A stretch of 9,933 bases of DNA, from contig CP070839.1 of NCBI GenBank assembly GCA_020341875.1, positions 344,860-354,792 on the forward strand, in the 5' to 3' direction. The notes under the pieces were generated by a model, which saw only the letters and a list, made by a program, of their open reading frames with translations, made no database searches and was not told the origin of the DNA. Numbering within the stretch: position 1 is the stretch's first letter; each line of letters starts with the position of its first letter. A program made the position numbers and the translations under genes. The DNA is from Candidatus Zixiibacteriota bacterium. Lineage in GTDB: Bacteria > Zixibacteria > MSB-5A5 > SM1-73. Positions 1 through 6,468 of this stretch are shown here, in pieces.

Positions 1-1135
1 CAACAGCGGTCGATGGAGCCAGTGGAGATACACGGCGGTCCATCCTACGGGAGACGCCAAGTCGGATCTCTGGATGCTGGATCAGATGTACAAGGAGCTG
101 AAGAAAGCCTACCAGGCCGATCCCGGTCCGTTTCCGGGACCCGTGGTCGACCTCGACTGGAACTATGGCCCGGGCAAGGAGGAGCCGGATGTGCACGCGG
201 TGGCCAAGGAGATCAACGGCTACGATCTCACAACGGGCAAGCTGGCGCCGTCCTTCGGCAAACTGATAGACGACGGCACCACCTCTTCGGGTAACTGGCT
301 CTACTGTGCCAGCTACACCGAGGCTGGGAACATGGCTGCCCGGAGAGATCCGACCGATGCCCCCAATAAGATTGGCCTGTATCCCAAATGGTCCTGGTGC
401 TGGCCGGTCAACAGGAGGATAATCTACAACCGCGCCTCGTGCGATCTTCAAGGCAATCCGTACGCTCCCCACAAGTGGGTGGTCAAGTGGACCGGTCCCG
501 AAACCAAGTGGGCCGGAGACGTGCCCGACGGTGGCTGGCCTCCTGGTGACAAGCACTCGTTTATCATGAAGCCGGAGGGTCATGCCCGTCTGTTCGGCTT
601 CGGCTTAGCCGATGGTCCGTTCCCCGAGCATTACGAGCCGCTCGAAGCTCCGGTGCAGAACGCCATGAGCTCTCAGCAGACTAGCCCGGTTATCAAGATA
701 TGGGCCGGGGAGATGGACAAAGTGGGTGACGCAACCCAGTACCCTATCATCGCAACTACCTATCGGCTCACCGAGCACTGGCAGGCCGGTCAGATGACCC
801 GGAACAGCCCCTGGTTAGTCGAGCTCATGCCCGATATGTTCGTGGAGATGAGTAAGACGCTGGCTCAGGCTAAAGGTGTGAGGAACGGCGATAAGGTGCG
901 AATAAAGACGGCCCGGGGAGACATAACCGCCTACGCCGTGGTGACCGCCCGTTTCAAACCGTTTAAGTTGAACGGGAAGGCCTACGAGGAGGTTGGGCTC
1001 CCATGGCACTACGGTTACACCGGACTGGCCCAGGGTTGCAGTGCTAACTGCCTGACCCCCCACGTGGGTGACGGCAACACCATGATCCCCGAATACAAGG
1101 CGTTCCTGTGCGACGTCGAAAAGGAGGTGGGATAA
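1..1135 (+). CDS. fdnG: Formate dehydrogenase alpha (catalytic) subunit, C-terminal part, 5' truncated
   Basis: This is the C-terminal ~378 residues of a molybdopterin oxidoreductase that oxidises formate to CO2 and passes electrons to the beta subunit. The reading frame is open from base 2, so the gene starts outside the window and the internal ATG at 74 is not the start. Residues encoded from base 5 read SGRWSQWRY, a typical stretch of FDH-N/FDH-O alpha subunits. The C-terminal dinucleotide-binding domain (about 760-1135) shows NSPWLVEL, then KGVRNGDKVRI, GLPWHYGYTGLAQG, SANCLTPHVGDGNTMIPEYKAFLCDV, the last being the conserved FDH alpha C-terminus that contacts the MGD cofactor. The active-site Cys or selenocysteine and any Tat signal lie upstream and cannot be judged. 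The last codons contain the ribosome-binding site of the next gene, so the two subunits are translationally linked. Assignment to the FDH-N-like class rather than a cytoplasmic class rests on these motifs and on the beta-subunit partner. Confidence 0.93.
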   Translation, partial: NSGRWSQWRYTAVHPTGDAKSDLWMLDQMYKELKKAYQADPGPFPGPVVDLDWNYGPGKEEPDVHAVAKEINGYDLTTGKLAPSFGKLIDDGTTSSGNWLYCASYTEAGNMAARRDPTDAPNKIGLYPKWSWCWPVNRRIIYNRASCDLQGNPYAPHKWVVKWTGPETKWAGDVPDGGWPPGDKHSFIMKPEGHARLFGFGLADGPFPEHYEPLEAPVQNAMSSQQTSPVIKIWAGEMDKVGDATQYPIIATTYRLTEHWQAGQMTRNSPWLVELMPDMFVEMSKTLAQAKGVRNGDKVRIKTARGDITAYAVVTARFKPFKLNGKAYEEVGLPWHYGYTGLAQGCSANCLTPHVGDGNTMIPEYKAFLCDVEKEVG

Positions 1136-1136
1136 T

Positions 1137-1937
1137 ATGGCAGAAAAAGCGTTGCTTCTGGATATGGAGAAATGCATAGCCTGCCGGGCATGTCAGGTGG
1201 CCTGCAAGCAGTGGAATGAGCTGCCGGGCGAGAAGACCACCTTCTTTGCTGCTGCCGGAGGCTATCAGAATCCGATTGGGCTTTCCCCCAGCACCTATAC
1301 CCTGGTCAAGTTCTATGAGGTGGAGCAACAGGACAAGCTGAGGTGGTTATTCAGGGTACACCGTTGCATGCAGTGCGTTGATCCTGCTTGCGTCAAGGCT
1401 TGCCCGGTAAGCCCCAAAGCTATGACCCGGGATGAGAATACCGGTGCGGTGCACGTAAACCGCGAGCGCTGCATTGGCTGCGGAGCGTGCCGGGAGTACT
1501 GTCCCTTCACCGTTCCGGTGATTGACACCGAGGCTGGCAAATCAACCAAATGCACCTTCTGCTTCGACCGCCAGGCCGAGGGAATCGAGCCGGCTTGCGC
1601 CAAAGCCTGTCCCACCGACTGCCAGGTCTTCGGGGACAGAGCCGACATACTCAAGATGGCTCACCACGCACACCAGAGGCTGGTAGGGAAGGGAAGGAAT
1701 CCGGTGATCTACGGAGAGAAGGAGCTGGGAACGGGGACGAAGAAGATCTACGTGCTTCCCGAACCCTTAGATCTCTACCCGGATGTTCCCAAGAACCCGA
1801 AGGTGTCGGAGGATCTGGGCTTCTTCCATCAGATGCTCAAACCGCTTGGAGCTCTCACCCTGACCGCTTCGGTGGTGGGAATGGTGCTGGCCAGGATGAA
1901 GGAAGTAAAAGAGAAAGACAAGGTCAAACCTTCGTGA
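1137..1937 (+). CDS. fdnH: Formate dehydrogenase beta subunit, 4 x [4Fe-4S] ferredoxin-type protein
   Basis: This 266-residue electron-transfer subunit carries electrons from the alpha subunit's cofactor through four [4Fe-4S] clusters. All four cysteine sets are visible: C13/16/19/23, C77/80/85/89, C112/115/118/122 and C139/142/154/158. This is the pattern of FdnH/FdoH and related DMSO-reductase-family beta subunits. A hydrophobic segment at about residues 236-253 (PLGALTLTASVVGMVLARM) near the C-terminus matches the position of the single membrane anchor of FdnH. A short Lys-rich tail follows. The start is ATG, 1 bp after the alpha stop, with a full AAGGAGG Shine-Dalgarno at 1121-1127 inside the alpha gene, 9 nt upstream. 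A strong terminator follows at 1976, so the operon ends here without a cytochrome b gamma subunit. The electron acceptor is therefore not evident from the window. Other beta subunits of this superfamily look alike, but the preceding FDH alpha fixes the role. Confidence 0.93.
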   Translation: MAEKALLLDMEKCIACRACQVACKQWNELPGEKTTFFAAAGGYQNPIGLSPSTYTLVKFYEVEQQDKLRWLFRVHRCMQCVDPACVKACPVSPKAMTRDENTGAVHVNRERCIGCGACREYCPFTVPVIDTEAGKSTKCTFCFDRQAEGIEPACAKACPTDCQVFGDRADILKMAHHAHQRLVGKGRNPVIYGEKELGTGTKKIYVLPEPLDLYPDVPKNPKVSEDLGFFHQMLKPLGALTLTASVVGMVLARMKEVKEKDKVKPS

Positions 1938-1975
1938 GGATCACAGGTTGAGTTTCTCTAGACCGAAGGATTGCC

Positions 1976-2031
1976 GGCAGGAGGAGAAGCGAGTTTCAGT
2001 CAAAAGGCTTTTCCTCCTGCCTTTCTATTTT
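1976..2031 (+). terminator. Strong rho-independent terminator of the formate dehydrogenase operon
   Basis: The arms GGCAGGAGGAGAAGC (1976-1990) and GCTTTTCCTCCTGCC (2007-2021) form a 15-bp stem with one G-U pair and a 16-nt loop. TTTCTATTTT (2022-2031) follows directly. It lies 38 bp after the beta-subunit stop codon and separates the FDH operon from fdhD. Confidence 0.9.
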
Positions 2032-2103
2032 CCTTAGAACGGACAAAGAGGAGGTTTGGCTTTCCGTATCCTGATAGGTGAAGCGCCGGGAGTCTAATAT
2101 CAG

Positions 2104-2925
2104 TTGACAGAGATGAATATGCACGACGAGAAGAGGCCGTCTCCTGAGGACAAAGTCAGTCCTCAGAAGGCCACCAGGATTAAGGATGGCAATCGTGAGG
2201 AGATAAACGAAACGGTGGCGCAGGAGGCCGTTTTGAGGATCTCCTTAAACGATCGGGAGGTGGTTGCTCTCTCCTGCACACCGTACGATCAAGCCTTTCT
2301 GGCCGCGGGCTTCTTGGCTTCCGAGGGATTCCTCAAGGGCAGGGATGAGATCAAGAGCATTGACCAGTCAGAAGGAAGCGTTACCGTACGTACCGATGCT
2401 AGCCACGAGATTCCAGAGGATTCTCAGCCCAAGGGGATTCTAACTTCCGGATGCGGGAAGGGCAAGACCTTTGCCGACTGGGAGAATGTGAATCCGCTGG
2501 AGGACATCATGGTCAATCTCGATTTGACCTTGAGCCCTAACCAGGTACTGGAGCTCATGTCGCGGTTTGAAGAAAGATCGGGGCTTTTCCGGCAGACCGG
2601 GGGGGTGCACAGCGCGGCGTTGGCGGGAAGGGACGACATCCTTTTGTTCAATGAGGACATCGGCAGGCACAATGCCGTGGACAAGATCCTGGGTGAAGCT
2701 CTTCTGAAGGGAATCGACCTGAAGGACAAGCTCCTGGTTACCAGCGGAAGGGTATCCTCCGACATAATATCCAAGCTGTGGAACTGCGGCTTGAGCGTGG
2801 TGGTTTCACGGACCGCGCCCACCAGCCTGGCGGTAAAAATGGCCCAGAAACTAGGAATCACCATCGCCGGGTTTGTCCGGGGAAAAAGGATGAACGTCTA
2901 TAGCTTTCCGGCGAGAATACAGTGA
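2104..2925 (+). CDS. fdhD: FdhD, sulfurtransferase required for formate dehydrogenase activity
   Basis: FdhD transfers sulfur from a cysteine desulfurase to the molybdenum/tungsten cofactor of formate dehydrogenase in the cytoplasm. The 273-residue protein carries the family blocks: GGVHSAAL (166-173), NEDIGRHNAVDK (183-194), SGRVSSDIISK (214-224), SRTAPTSLAV (235-244) and GFVRGKRMNVY (256-266). The loop that holds CxxC in E. coli FdhD reads TSGCGKGKTF here, so C117 is present and the second Cys is replaced by G120. The start is uncertain. TTG at 2104 is the first possible codon after an in-frame stop at 2095, and GGGAG at 2088-2092 lies 11 nt before it. ATG codons at 2113 and 2119 are alternatives and would remove only 3 or 5 residues. 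The first ~37 residues are charged and look variable. The gene is separated from the FDH operon by a terminator, so it probably has its own promoter; I see no convincing one. It converges on mobB with a 24-bp gap. Confidence 0.95.
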   Translation: MTEMNMHDEKRPSPEDKVSPQKATRIKDGNREEINETVAQEAVLRISLNDREVVALSCTPYDQAFLAAGFLASEGFLKGRDEIKSIDQSEGSVTVRTDASHEIPEDSQPKGILTSGCGKGKTFADWENVNPLEDIMVNLDLTLSPNQVLELMSRFEERSGLFRQTGGVHSAALAGRDDILLFNEDIGRHNAVDKILGEALLKGIDLKDKLLVTSGRVSSDIISKLWNCGLSVVVSRTAPTSLAVKMAQKLGITIAGFVRGKRMNVYSFPARIQ

Positions 2926-2949
2926 TGGGTCGGTTTGGCCTGCTTCGAG

Positions 2950-3459
2950 CTAAGCCCCCTTTTCCCCCAATTCTCCCAACAGACTCTTCTCTACAAAATC
3001 AGCAAGCTCTGCTATTTGGCGCGTGGAGAAAACGGGTACTTGGCCCTTCACTTCCTGGTCACAGACGATGGCTCTCAGGTTATCCTCGGGTCCGCTGACC
3101 GGAACCCGGTCACGGGAAGCATCCATAATCTCGATTTTGGGATAAGGAGAGTCCTTGAACCCCTCTCCTATGACCAGATCACATCCTTCGAAGAGAAACT
3201 CCAGCAGTCTCTCCACATTTCTGCTCTGCCAGCGATTCGAGAAAAACGCCATCCTGTGGGGTGACAAGATCAGAGTGCGCTCGGCTCCGGCCTGAGCGTG
3301 CCTGAAGGAATCCTTTCCCGGGTTGTCGAAGGTGTGATCGCTGGTGGTGTGCTTTATGCTTCCCACCTTGTACCCCCTGTCTATGAATTCGGGTATGAGC
3401 CTCTCTACTAAGGTGGTCTTTCCTCTTTTCTTTCGGCCTACCACCAGAACGATTTTCAT
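2950..3459 (-). CDS. mobB: MobB, molybdopterin-guanine dinucleotide biosynthesis GTP-binding protein
   Basis: This 169-residue P-loop protein assists attachment of GMP to molybdopterin, giving the MGD cofactor that formate dehydrogenase uses. A Walker A motif GRKKRGKTT lies at residues 8-16 directly after the first beta strand (MKIVLVV). The family landmarks IKHT (35-38), DNPGKDSFRHAQAGA (45-59), GEGFK (98-102) and KIEI (108-111) follow in order. The length is normal for stand-alone MobB. The P-loop is unusually basic (RKKR where many homologues have small or polar residues). The ATG at 3459 has AAAGGAG about 10 nt upstream. The gene converges on fdhD. It is most simply read as a cofactor-maturation gene placed next to its client enzyme. 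No mobA is visible in the window. Confidence 0.94.
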   Translation of the reverse strand: MKIVLVVGRKKRGKTTLVERLIPEFIDRGYKVGSIKHTTSDHTFDNPGKDSFRHAQAGAERTLILSPHRMAFFSNRWQSRNVERLLEFLFEGCDLVIGEGFKDSPYPKIEIMDASRDRVPVSGPEDNLRAIVCDQEVKGQVPVFSTRQIAELADFVEKSLLGELGEKGA

Positions 3460-3496
3460 TTTCTGCTGGCTCCTTTCTTCTATTCAAGCTCCGCCA

Positions 3497-3525
3497 AATC
3501 TAGATGAAAACTTGCGGCGATGCAA
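3497..3525 (-). promoter_or_regulatory. Possible sigma-70-type promoter for mobB
   Basis: On the minus strand, TTGCAT (3525-3520) and TAGATT (3502-3497) are separated by 17 bp. Transcription would start near 3490, about 30 nt before the mobB ATG. The -35 matches consensus at only three of six bases and the -10 at four, so spacing and position are the main support. Confidence 0.33.
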
Positions 3526-3628
3526 GAGTTATTTTCAGTGTAGCGCGCGGTGCGCAAGAAGAGAAGTGCATGACACACAAGGAAGCTCTTCAGACGCGCA
3601 CAGGCACGGGCGCCACTTTTTGCGATTA

Positions 3629-3689
3629 AACGAGTGTTCTGGGAGACGATCTCCGCAAAGAATGGCGACATTCCGCCTCGTTCTCCCAG
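3629..3689. repeat. Overlapping inverted repeats, possible structured RNA or intergenic repeat element
   Basis: CTGGGAGA (3639-3646) pairs with TCTCCCAG (3682-3689). Inside it, GAATG (3660-3664) and CATTC (3669-3673) form a 5-bp hairpin with a GCGA loop, which is of the GNRA type. AACGAG (3629-3634) is also complementary to CTCGTT (3677-3682), and GGAGA (3642-3646) to TCTCC (3650-3654). These last pairings compete with, or cross, the outer stem. No poly-T follows, so it is not an ordinary terminator. Its role is unknown. Confidence 0.4.
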
Positions 3690-3726
3690 GACCTGCAAAA
3701 AAGCGAGAGATTGATGCAAAATATGC

Positions 3727-3755
3727 TTGACAAGGTTTGGAGAAAGGGATATAAT
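3727..3755 (+). promoter_or_regulatory. Consensus sigma-70-type promoter of the FadL-family gene
   Basis: TTGACA (3727-3732) and TATAAT (3750-3755) are both perfect consensus hexamers with the ideal 17-bp spacer. Transcription would start near 3762, leaving a 5' leader of about 80 nt before the ATG at 3844. The surrounding DNA is AT-richer than nearby coding sequence. Confidence 0.85.
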
Positions 3756-3812
3756 TTATACTTGATTTGGGCCGCTAGACTTCGGACGAAGCGGATCTGA
3801 AAGAGAGCTCGA

Positions 3813-3824
3813 AAAGTTAACTTT
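3813..3824. repeat. 12-bp perfect palindrome in the leader of the FadL-family gene
   Basis: AAAGTTAACTTT is a perfect palindrome lying 4 bp upstream of the AAGGAG ribosome-binding site (3829-3834). It could be an operator half-site pair, or chance in AT-rich leader DNA. An imperfect hairpin lies just upstream: CCGC (3772-3775) with GCGG (3791-3794), plus TTC with GAA inside. Confidence 0.35.
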
Positions 3825-3843
3825 AACCAAGGAGTTCTACAAA

Positions 3844-5559
3844 ATGAAGTTAAAGCTTTCAGGTGTAGCCATACTGGTTTTTCTCTTCATCTCAGTCTCA
3901 GCCTCCGGCGAGCAGATGATTGGTCCGGATATCGAGGTGGACACCACAGACTATCCCAGCATACAGAATTTCTTTTTCTCACCCTTTCAACTCACTGACT
4001 ATAACTTTCTGGGGGGCGGGGCCAGAGCCAGGGGGATGGGGGGTGCTTTCTTCGCCGTTTCCGATGATCCAAGTGCAGCTTCCTGGAACCCTGCCGGGCT
4101 GGTTTATCTGGACAAGGCTCAGATGAACGTGAGCTTCAGTTCCTATATGGGCCGCACAGAGTACACCTCCACCCAGAACTCGCCCATCGGGGACTACAGT
4201 TTTGGCGACCAGCAAGAGTACGATGCCAATGCCATTTCGTACGCAAGTGTAGCCATCCCGTTCACCTTCAGGGAAATGGAGGTCGCATTTGGGGCGGGGT
4301 ATCAGAAGGTGGCAGACATCTATCAAGACAACCGGCACGCCATAGTCATAGATGAGGTGATGCTATGGTCGGGGGGCGATACCGCGGTGTATAGTGAGGC
4401 CTACCCGCTCCCTTCGATAACTGAAAAGGCGACAGGCGAACTGAACGTGGTTAACTTCTCGCTGGGAGCCAAACTGACGGAGTCTCTTGCTTTCGGGGCG
4501 GGAGTGAATATCTACACCGGGAGCTTTACCACCGATGCCGAGTTCTTCTATCCGGTGGTGGGTCTGGAAATCGACCCCAATGATGACGATTTGCTTCCCC
4601 TCATTGACGTCACCCAGCAGTTCGGTTGGAGGCTTCGTCCTCACACCGAAAACGACTATTCGGGAGCCAATTTCACCCTGGGGCTAATGTATACCCTTGA
4701 AAAGCTGCGTCTGGCGGGTGTGCTGAAGACGCCCTACACTCTGAAAGAAGACAACGACGTGCAGGTCTTCACCGACATCATCGAGGAAGGCCAGGTTCAC
4801 CCCATCTCCTATCTGGTTTCACCGTTTTTTGATACGGACAGAAAGTGGGATATGCCGACCACGATCGGGTTCGGCGCCTCCTATCAGATAAACTCCCTGA
4901 CAGTTGCCGCGGATGTGGAGTGGAGGAACTATTCCAACACCGAGCTGACCTACCGGCGAAACATCGCTAATCCCGAAGACGAAGAGGTGACTACCGGCGG
5001 TCCGGTTACCGACAAATGGTGGGGAGAAGAAGGAAACGAGCCACCTCTCGTCGCCAGCTTAGGGTGGAGAGACCTGACCCAGTTTCGTATCGGGGCCGAG
5101 TATATGGTCAACACGGGCCTTGGAGACGTTCCTTTGAGAATCGGGTTCAGAACCGATCCACAGCTTTACACGGATCAGCTGGAGTCGGGTGAGGTTTACC
5201 TCAGAAATGATTTCAATATGCTATTTATAAACGTTGTAGGGGATGACACGATATTCAATGACCAGCCGCGTTTTCTTCAATCCAAATACGGAGAAAACAC
5301 CGGATCATGGATTGACGGGAAGGTATTCTCCTTCGGAACCGGGATAGCCTGGAGCCAGATCAAGCTGGACGTGACCTACGAGCTAGCCCGATATGACGAC
5401 GTAAGCAATGAGACCTCTACCTACCTGGGGCTTTTCAACCAGAGAGGGACCACCGCGCCGTTCTTCACTCTTCATAAGAAGACTGATGAAAAAAGCTTCA
5501 CCAAAGCAGAAAGCAATGAGTATAGCCGCATAATGATCAGTTTCACCGGGTTCTTCTAA
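3844..5559 (+). CDS. OmpP1/FadL-family outer-membrane beta-barrel protein
   Basis: This is a predicted outer-membrane channel of the FadL/TodX/OmpP1 group, whose known members import hydrophobic molecules such as fatty acids or aromatics. A signal peptide is visible at residues 1-20 or 1-22 (MKLKLSG, hydrophobic core, SVSASG). The block at about 59-86, GARARGMGGAFFAVSDDPSAASWNPAGL, is the hallmark N-terminal segment of this family, also shared with PorV-like proteins. The rest alternates short amphipathic strands rich in aromatic residues with acidic loops. The chain ends in Phe (ISFTGFF), the usual last residue of barrels inserted by BamA. At 571 residues it is longer than E. coli FadL (about 450), so extracellular loops are probably enlarged. 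The ATG has AAGGAG 9 nt upstream (3829-3834), a perfect promoter at 3727 and a terminator 21 bp after the stop, so it is probably monocistronic. The substrate cannot be inferred. Confidence 0.87.
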   Translation: MKLKLSGVAILVFLFISVSASGEQMIGPDIEVDTTDYPSIQNFFFSPFQLTDYNFLGGGARARGMGGAFFAVSDDPSAASWNPAGLVYLDKAQMNVSFSSYMGRTEYTSTQNSPIGDYSFGDQQEYDANAISYASVAIPFTFREMEVAFGAGYQKVADIYQDNRHAIVIDEVMLWSGGDTAVYSEAYPLPSITEKATGELNVVNFSLGAKLTESLAFGAGVNIYTGSFTTDAEFFYPVVGLEIDPNDDDLLPLIDVTQQFGWRLRPHTENDYSGANFTLGLMYTLEKLRLAGVLKTPYTLKEDNDVQVFTDIIEEGQVHPISYLVSPFFDTDRKWDMPTTIGFGASYQINSLTVAADVEWRNYSNTELTYRRNIANPEDEEVTTGGPVTDKWWGEEGNEPPLVASLGWRDLTQFRIGAEYMVNTGLGDVPLRIGFRTDPQLYTDQLESGEVYLRNDFNMLFINVVGDDTIFNDQPRFLQSKYGENTGSWIDGKVFSFGTGIAWSQIKLDVTYELARYDDVSNETSTYLGLFNQRGTTAPFFTLHKKTDEKSFTKAESNEYSRIMISFTGFF

Positions 5560-5580
5560 AGAAGAAGCCCTTCAGTTAGG

Positions 5581-5632
5581 AAAAAGCGAAGCCTACCCCC
5601 AACAAAAAAGGGACCGGGCTTCGCTTTTTTTT
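5581..5632 (+). terminator. Rho-independent terminator of the FadL-family gene
   Basis: AAAAAGCGAAGCC (5581-5593) pairs perfectly with GGCTTCGCTTTTT (5617-5629). The loop is 23 nt and the T-run covers 5625-5632. The A-rich 5' arm means the hairpin could also work on the minus strand, but no minus-strand gene points into it. Confidence 0.88.
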
Positions 5633-5692
5633 GGCAGCCCAGCCAGCACGAAAAAACGCTTGCTTTGGGTGATTTTTCACTTAAATTTCCAG

Positions 5693-5720
5693 CCGTTGAG
5701 CCGAAAGCTCAAAAAGACGG
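5693..5720 (+). repeat. Small hairpin in the probable leader of the TPR-GH57 operon
   Basis: TTGAGC (5696-5701) and GCTCAA (5707-5712) form a 6-bp stem with a CGAAA loop. CCGT (5693-5696) and ACGG (5717-5720) can extend it across an AAAAG internal loop. No T-run follows. The surrounding gap (5633-5791) holds at best a weak promoter (TTGATG at 5721, TATTTC at 5745, 18-bp spacer). Confidence 0.3.
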
Positions 5721-5791
5721 TTGATGGCACGACTCGTTTTTGCGTATTTCTTTGAAACCGTATCGCGATGGCCTAAAGTAAGGAGAAACGC

Positions 5792-6460
5792 ATGAGCCCT
5801 CACAGGATTACAAAGAAGGAGATGAAGCAGGATAGATTCGTCACCTATTCCCTGCAGGTGAGCCAGTGGATTCAGAAGCACCTAAACGAGGTGCTCATGG
5901 CGGCGGGCGGCGTAGTTTTGGTGACGGCGGTGCTCTTTTTCATCTTCTCCTCCCAGGCAAAACGGGAGCGAAAGGCGGCTGAGCTCTTGGGAAAGGCAAA
6001 CTTCGCACTCCAGAGCGGAGACATGGGCGGCGCGGTGCAGGATCTTCAGACGGTGGTAAACAAGTATGGCAGCACCAGGAGCGCGGGGCAGGCGGCGTTC
6101 TATTTAGCGTACGCTTACTTTTACGCCAAGGATTATGTTCAAGCTCAATCCTTGTTTGAAAAATACGTCCAGAAATACAAAGACGATCCGCTCCTTTCCG
6201 CATCAGCCCAAGCGGGGATCGGGGACTGCCACATGCAGACGGGAAACCCGGTAATGGCCGCAGAGAACTTCCTCAAGGCGGCTTCCTTGAGTCCCCAGAC
6301 GTTTTTGACACCTCAATACCTGCGTCGGGCGGCTTCAGCCTACATGCAGGCCGATGAGAAGGACAGGGCCAGAGAGATACTGCACAGATTGATAGCCGAG
6401 TATCCCGATTCCCGGGAGGCTCATCGGGCGAAGGTGGACCTAGCCCAAATCGCGGGATAG
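5792..6460 (+). CDS. Membrane-anchored TPR-like protein (YfgM-like architecture)
   Basis: This 222-residue protein has a charged cytoplasmic N-terminus of about 33 residues. One transmembrane helix follows (about 34-53, VLMAAGGVVLVTAVLFFIF), then an alpha-helical periplasmic region. From about residue 62 the sequence shows repeated TPR-like helical pairs, for example LGKANFALQSGDMGGAVQDLQTVVNKYG, AFYLAYAYFYAKDYVQAQSLFEKYVQKY, AGIGDCHMQTGNPVMAAENFLKAASLSP and AREILHRLIAEYPDS. The layout matches YfgM/ancillary SecYEG translocon proteins and other periplasmic TPR scaffolds such as YbgF-like proteins. I cannot tell which. The ATG has AAGGAG (5780-5785) 6 nt upstream. The stop is 8 bp before the GH57 gene, so the two are almost certainly cotranscribed. 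The functional link to GH57 is unknown. Confidence 0.82.
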   Translation: MSPHRITKKEMKQDRFVTYSLQVSQWIQKHLNEVLMAAGGVVLVTAVLFFIFSSQAKRERKAAELLGKANFALQSGDMGGAVQDLQTVVNKYGSTRSAGQAAFYLAYAYFYAKDYVQAQSLFEKYVQKYKDDPLLSASAQAGIGDCHMQTGNPVMAAENFLKAASLSPQTFLTPQYLRRAASAYMQADEKDRAREILHRLIAEYPDSREAHRAKVDLAQIAG

Positions 6461-6468
6461 GAATCCTC

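Larger units (their letters stand above)
3460..3843. other. 384-bp intergenic region between mobB and the FadL-family gene
   Basis: The region separates two divergently transcribed genes. It holds a tentative mobB promoter (3497-3525), a dense group of inverted repeats (3629-3689) and a consensus promoter for the plus-strand gene (3727-3755). Short open frames cross it on both strands, including a 79-codon one on the minus strand. None has a recognisable protein motif or a good ribosome-binding site, so I do not call a gene here. Confidence 0.7.

Noticed and set aside
13..294. 93-codon plus-strand frame at the window start
   Set aside because: It overlaps the formate dehydrogenase alpha frame, which has unmistakable family motifs. 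It is Gly/Arg-rich shadow sequence.
2078..2107. Nine-codon frame (GTG to TGA) overlapping the fdhD TTG start, as a possible leader peptide
   Set aside because: Too short to distinguish from chance. No attenuator-like hairpins accompany it.
2104..2109. TTGACA at the fdhD start as a -35 element
   Set aside because: No -10-like hexamer at the right distance, and it would place transcription inside the coding region.
3480..3719. 79-codon minus-strand frame in the mobB upstream gap
   Set aside because: No recognisable motif. It crosses the inverted-repeat cluster and the tentative mobB promoter, and I see no convincing ribosome-binding site. A remnant of a gene cannot be excluded.
3344..3730. 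128-codon plus-strand frame antisense to the mobB start
   Set aside because: Its first third is antisense to the well-supported mobB gene and the rest is low-information intergenic sequence without motifs.
5762..5769. ATCGCGAT palindrome upstream of the TPR gene
   Set aside because: Eight-base palindromes are common by chance, and nothing else around it suggests an operator.
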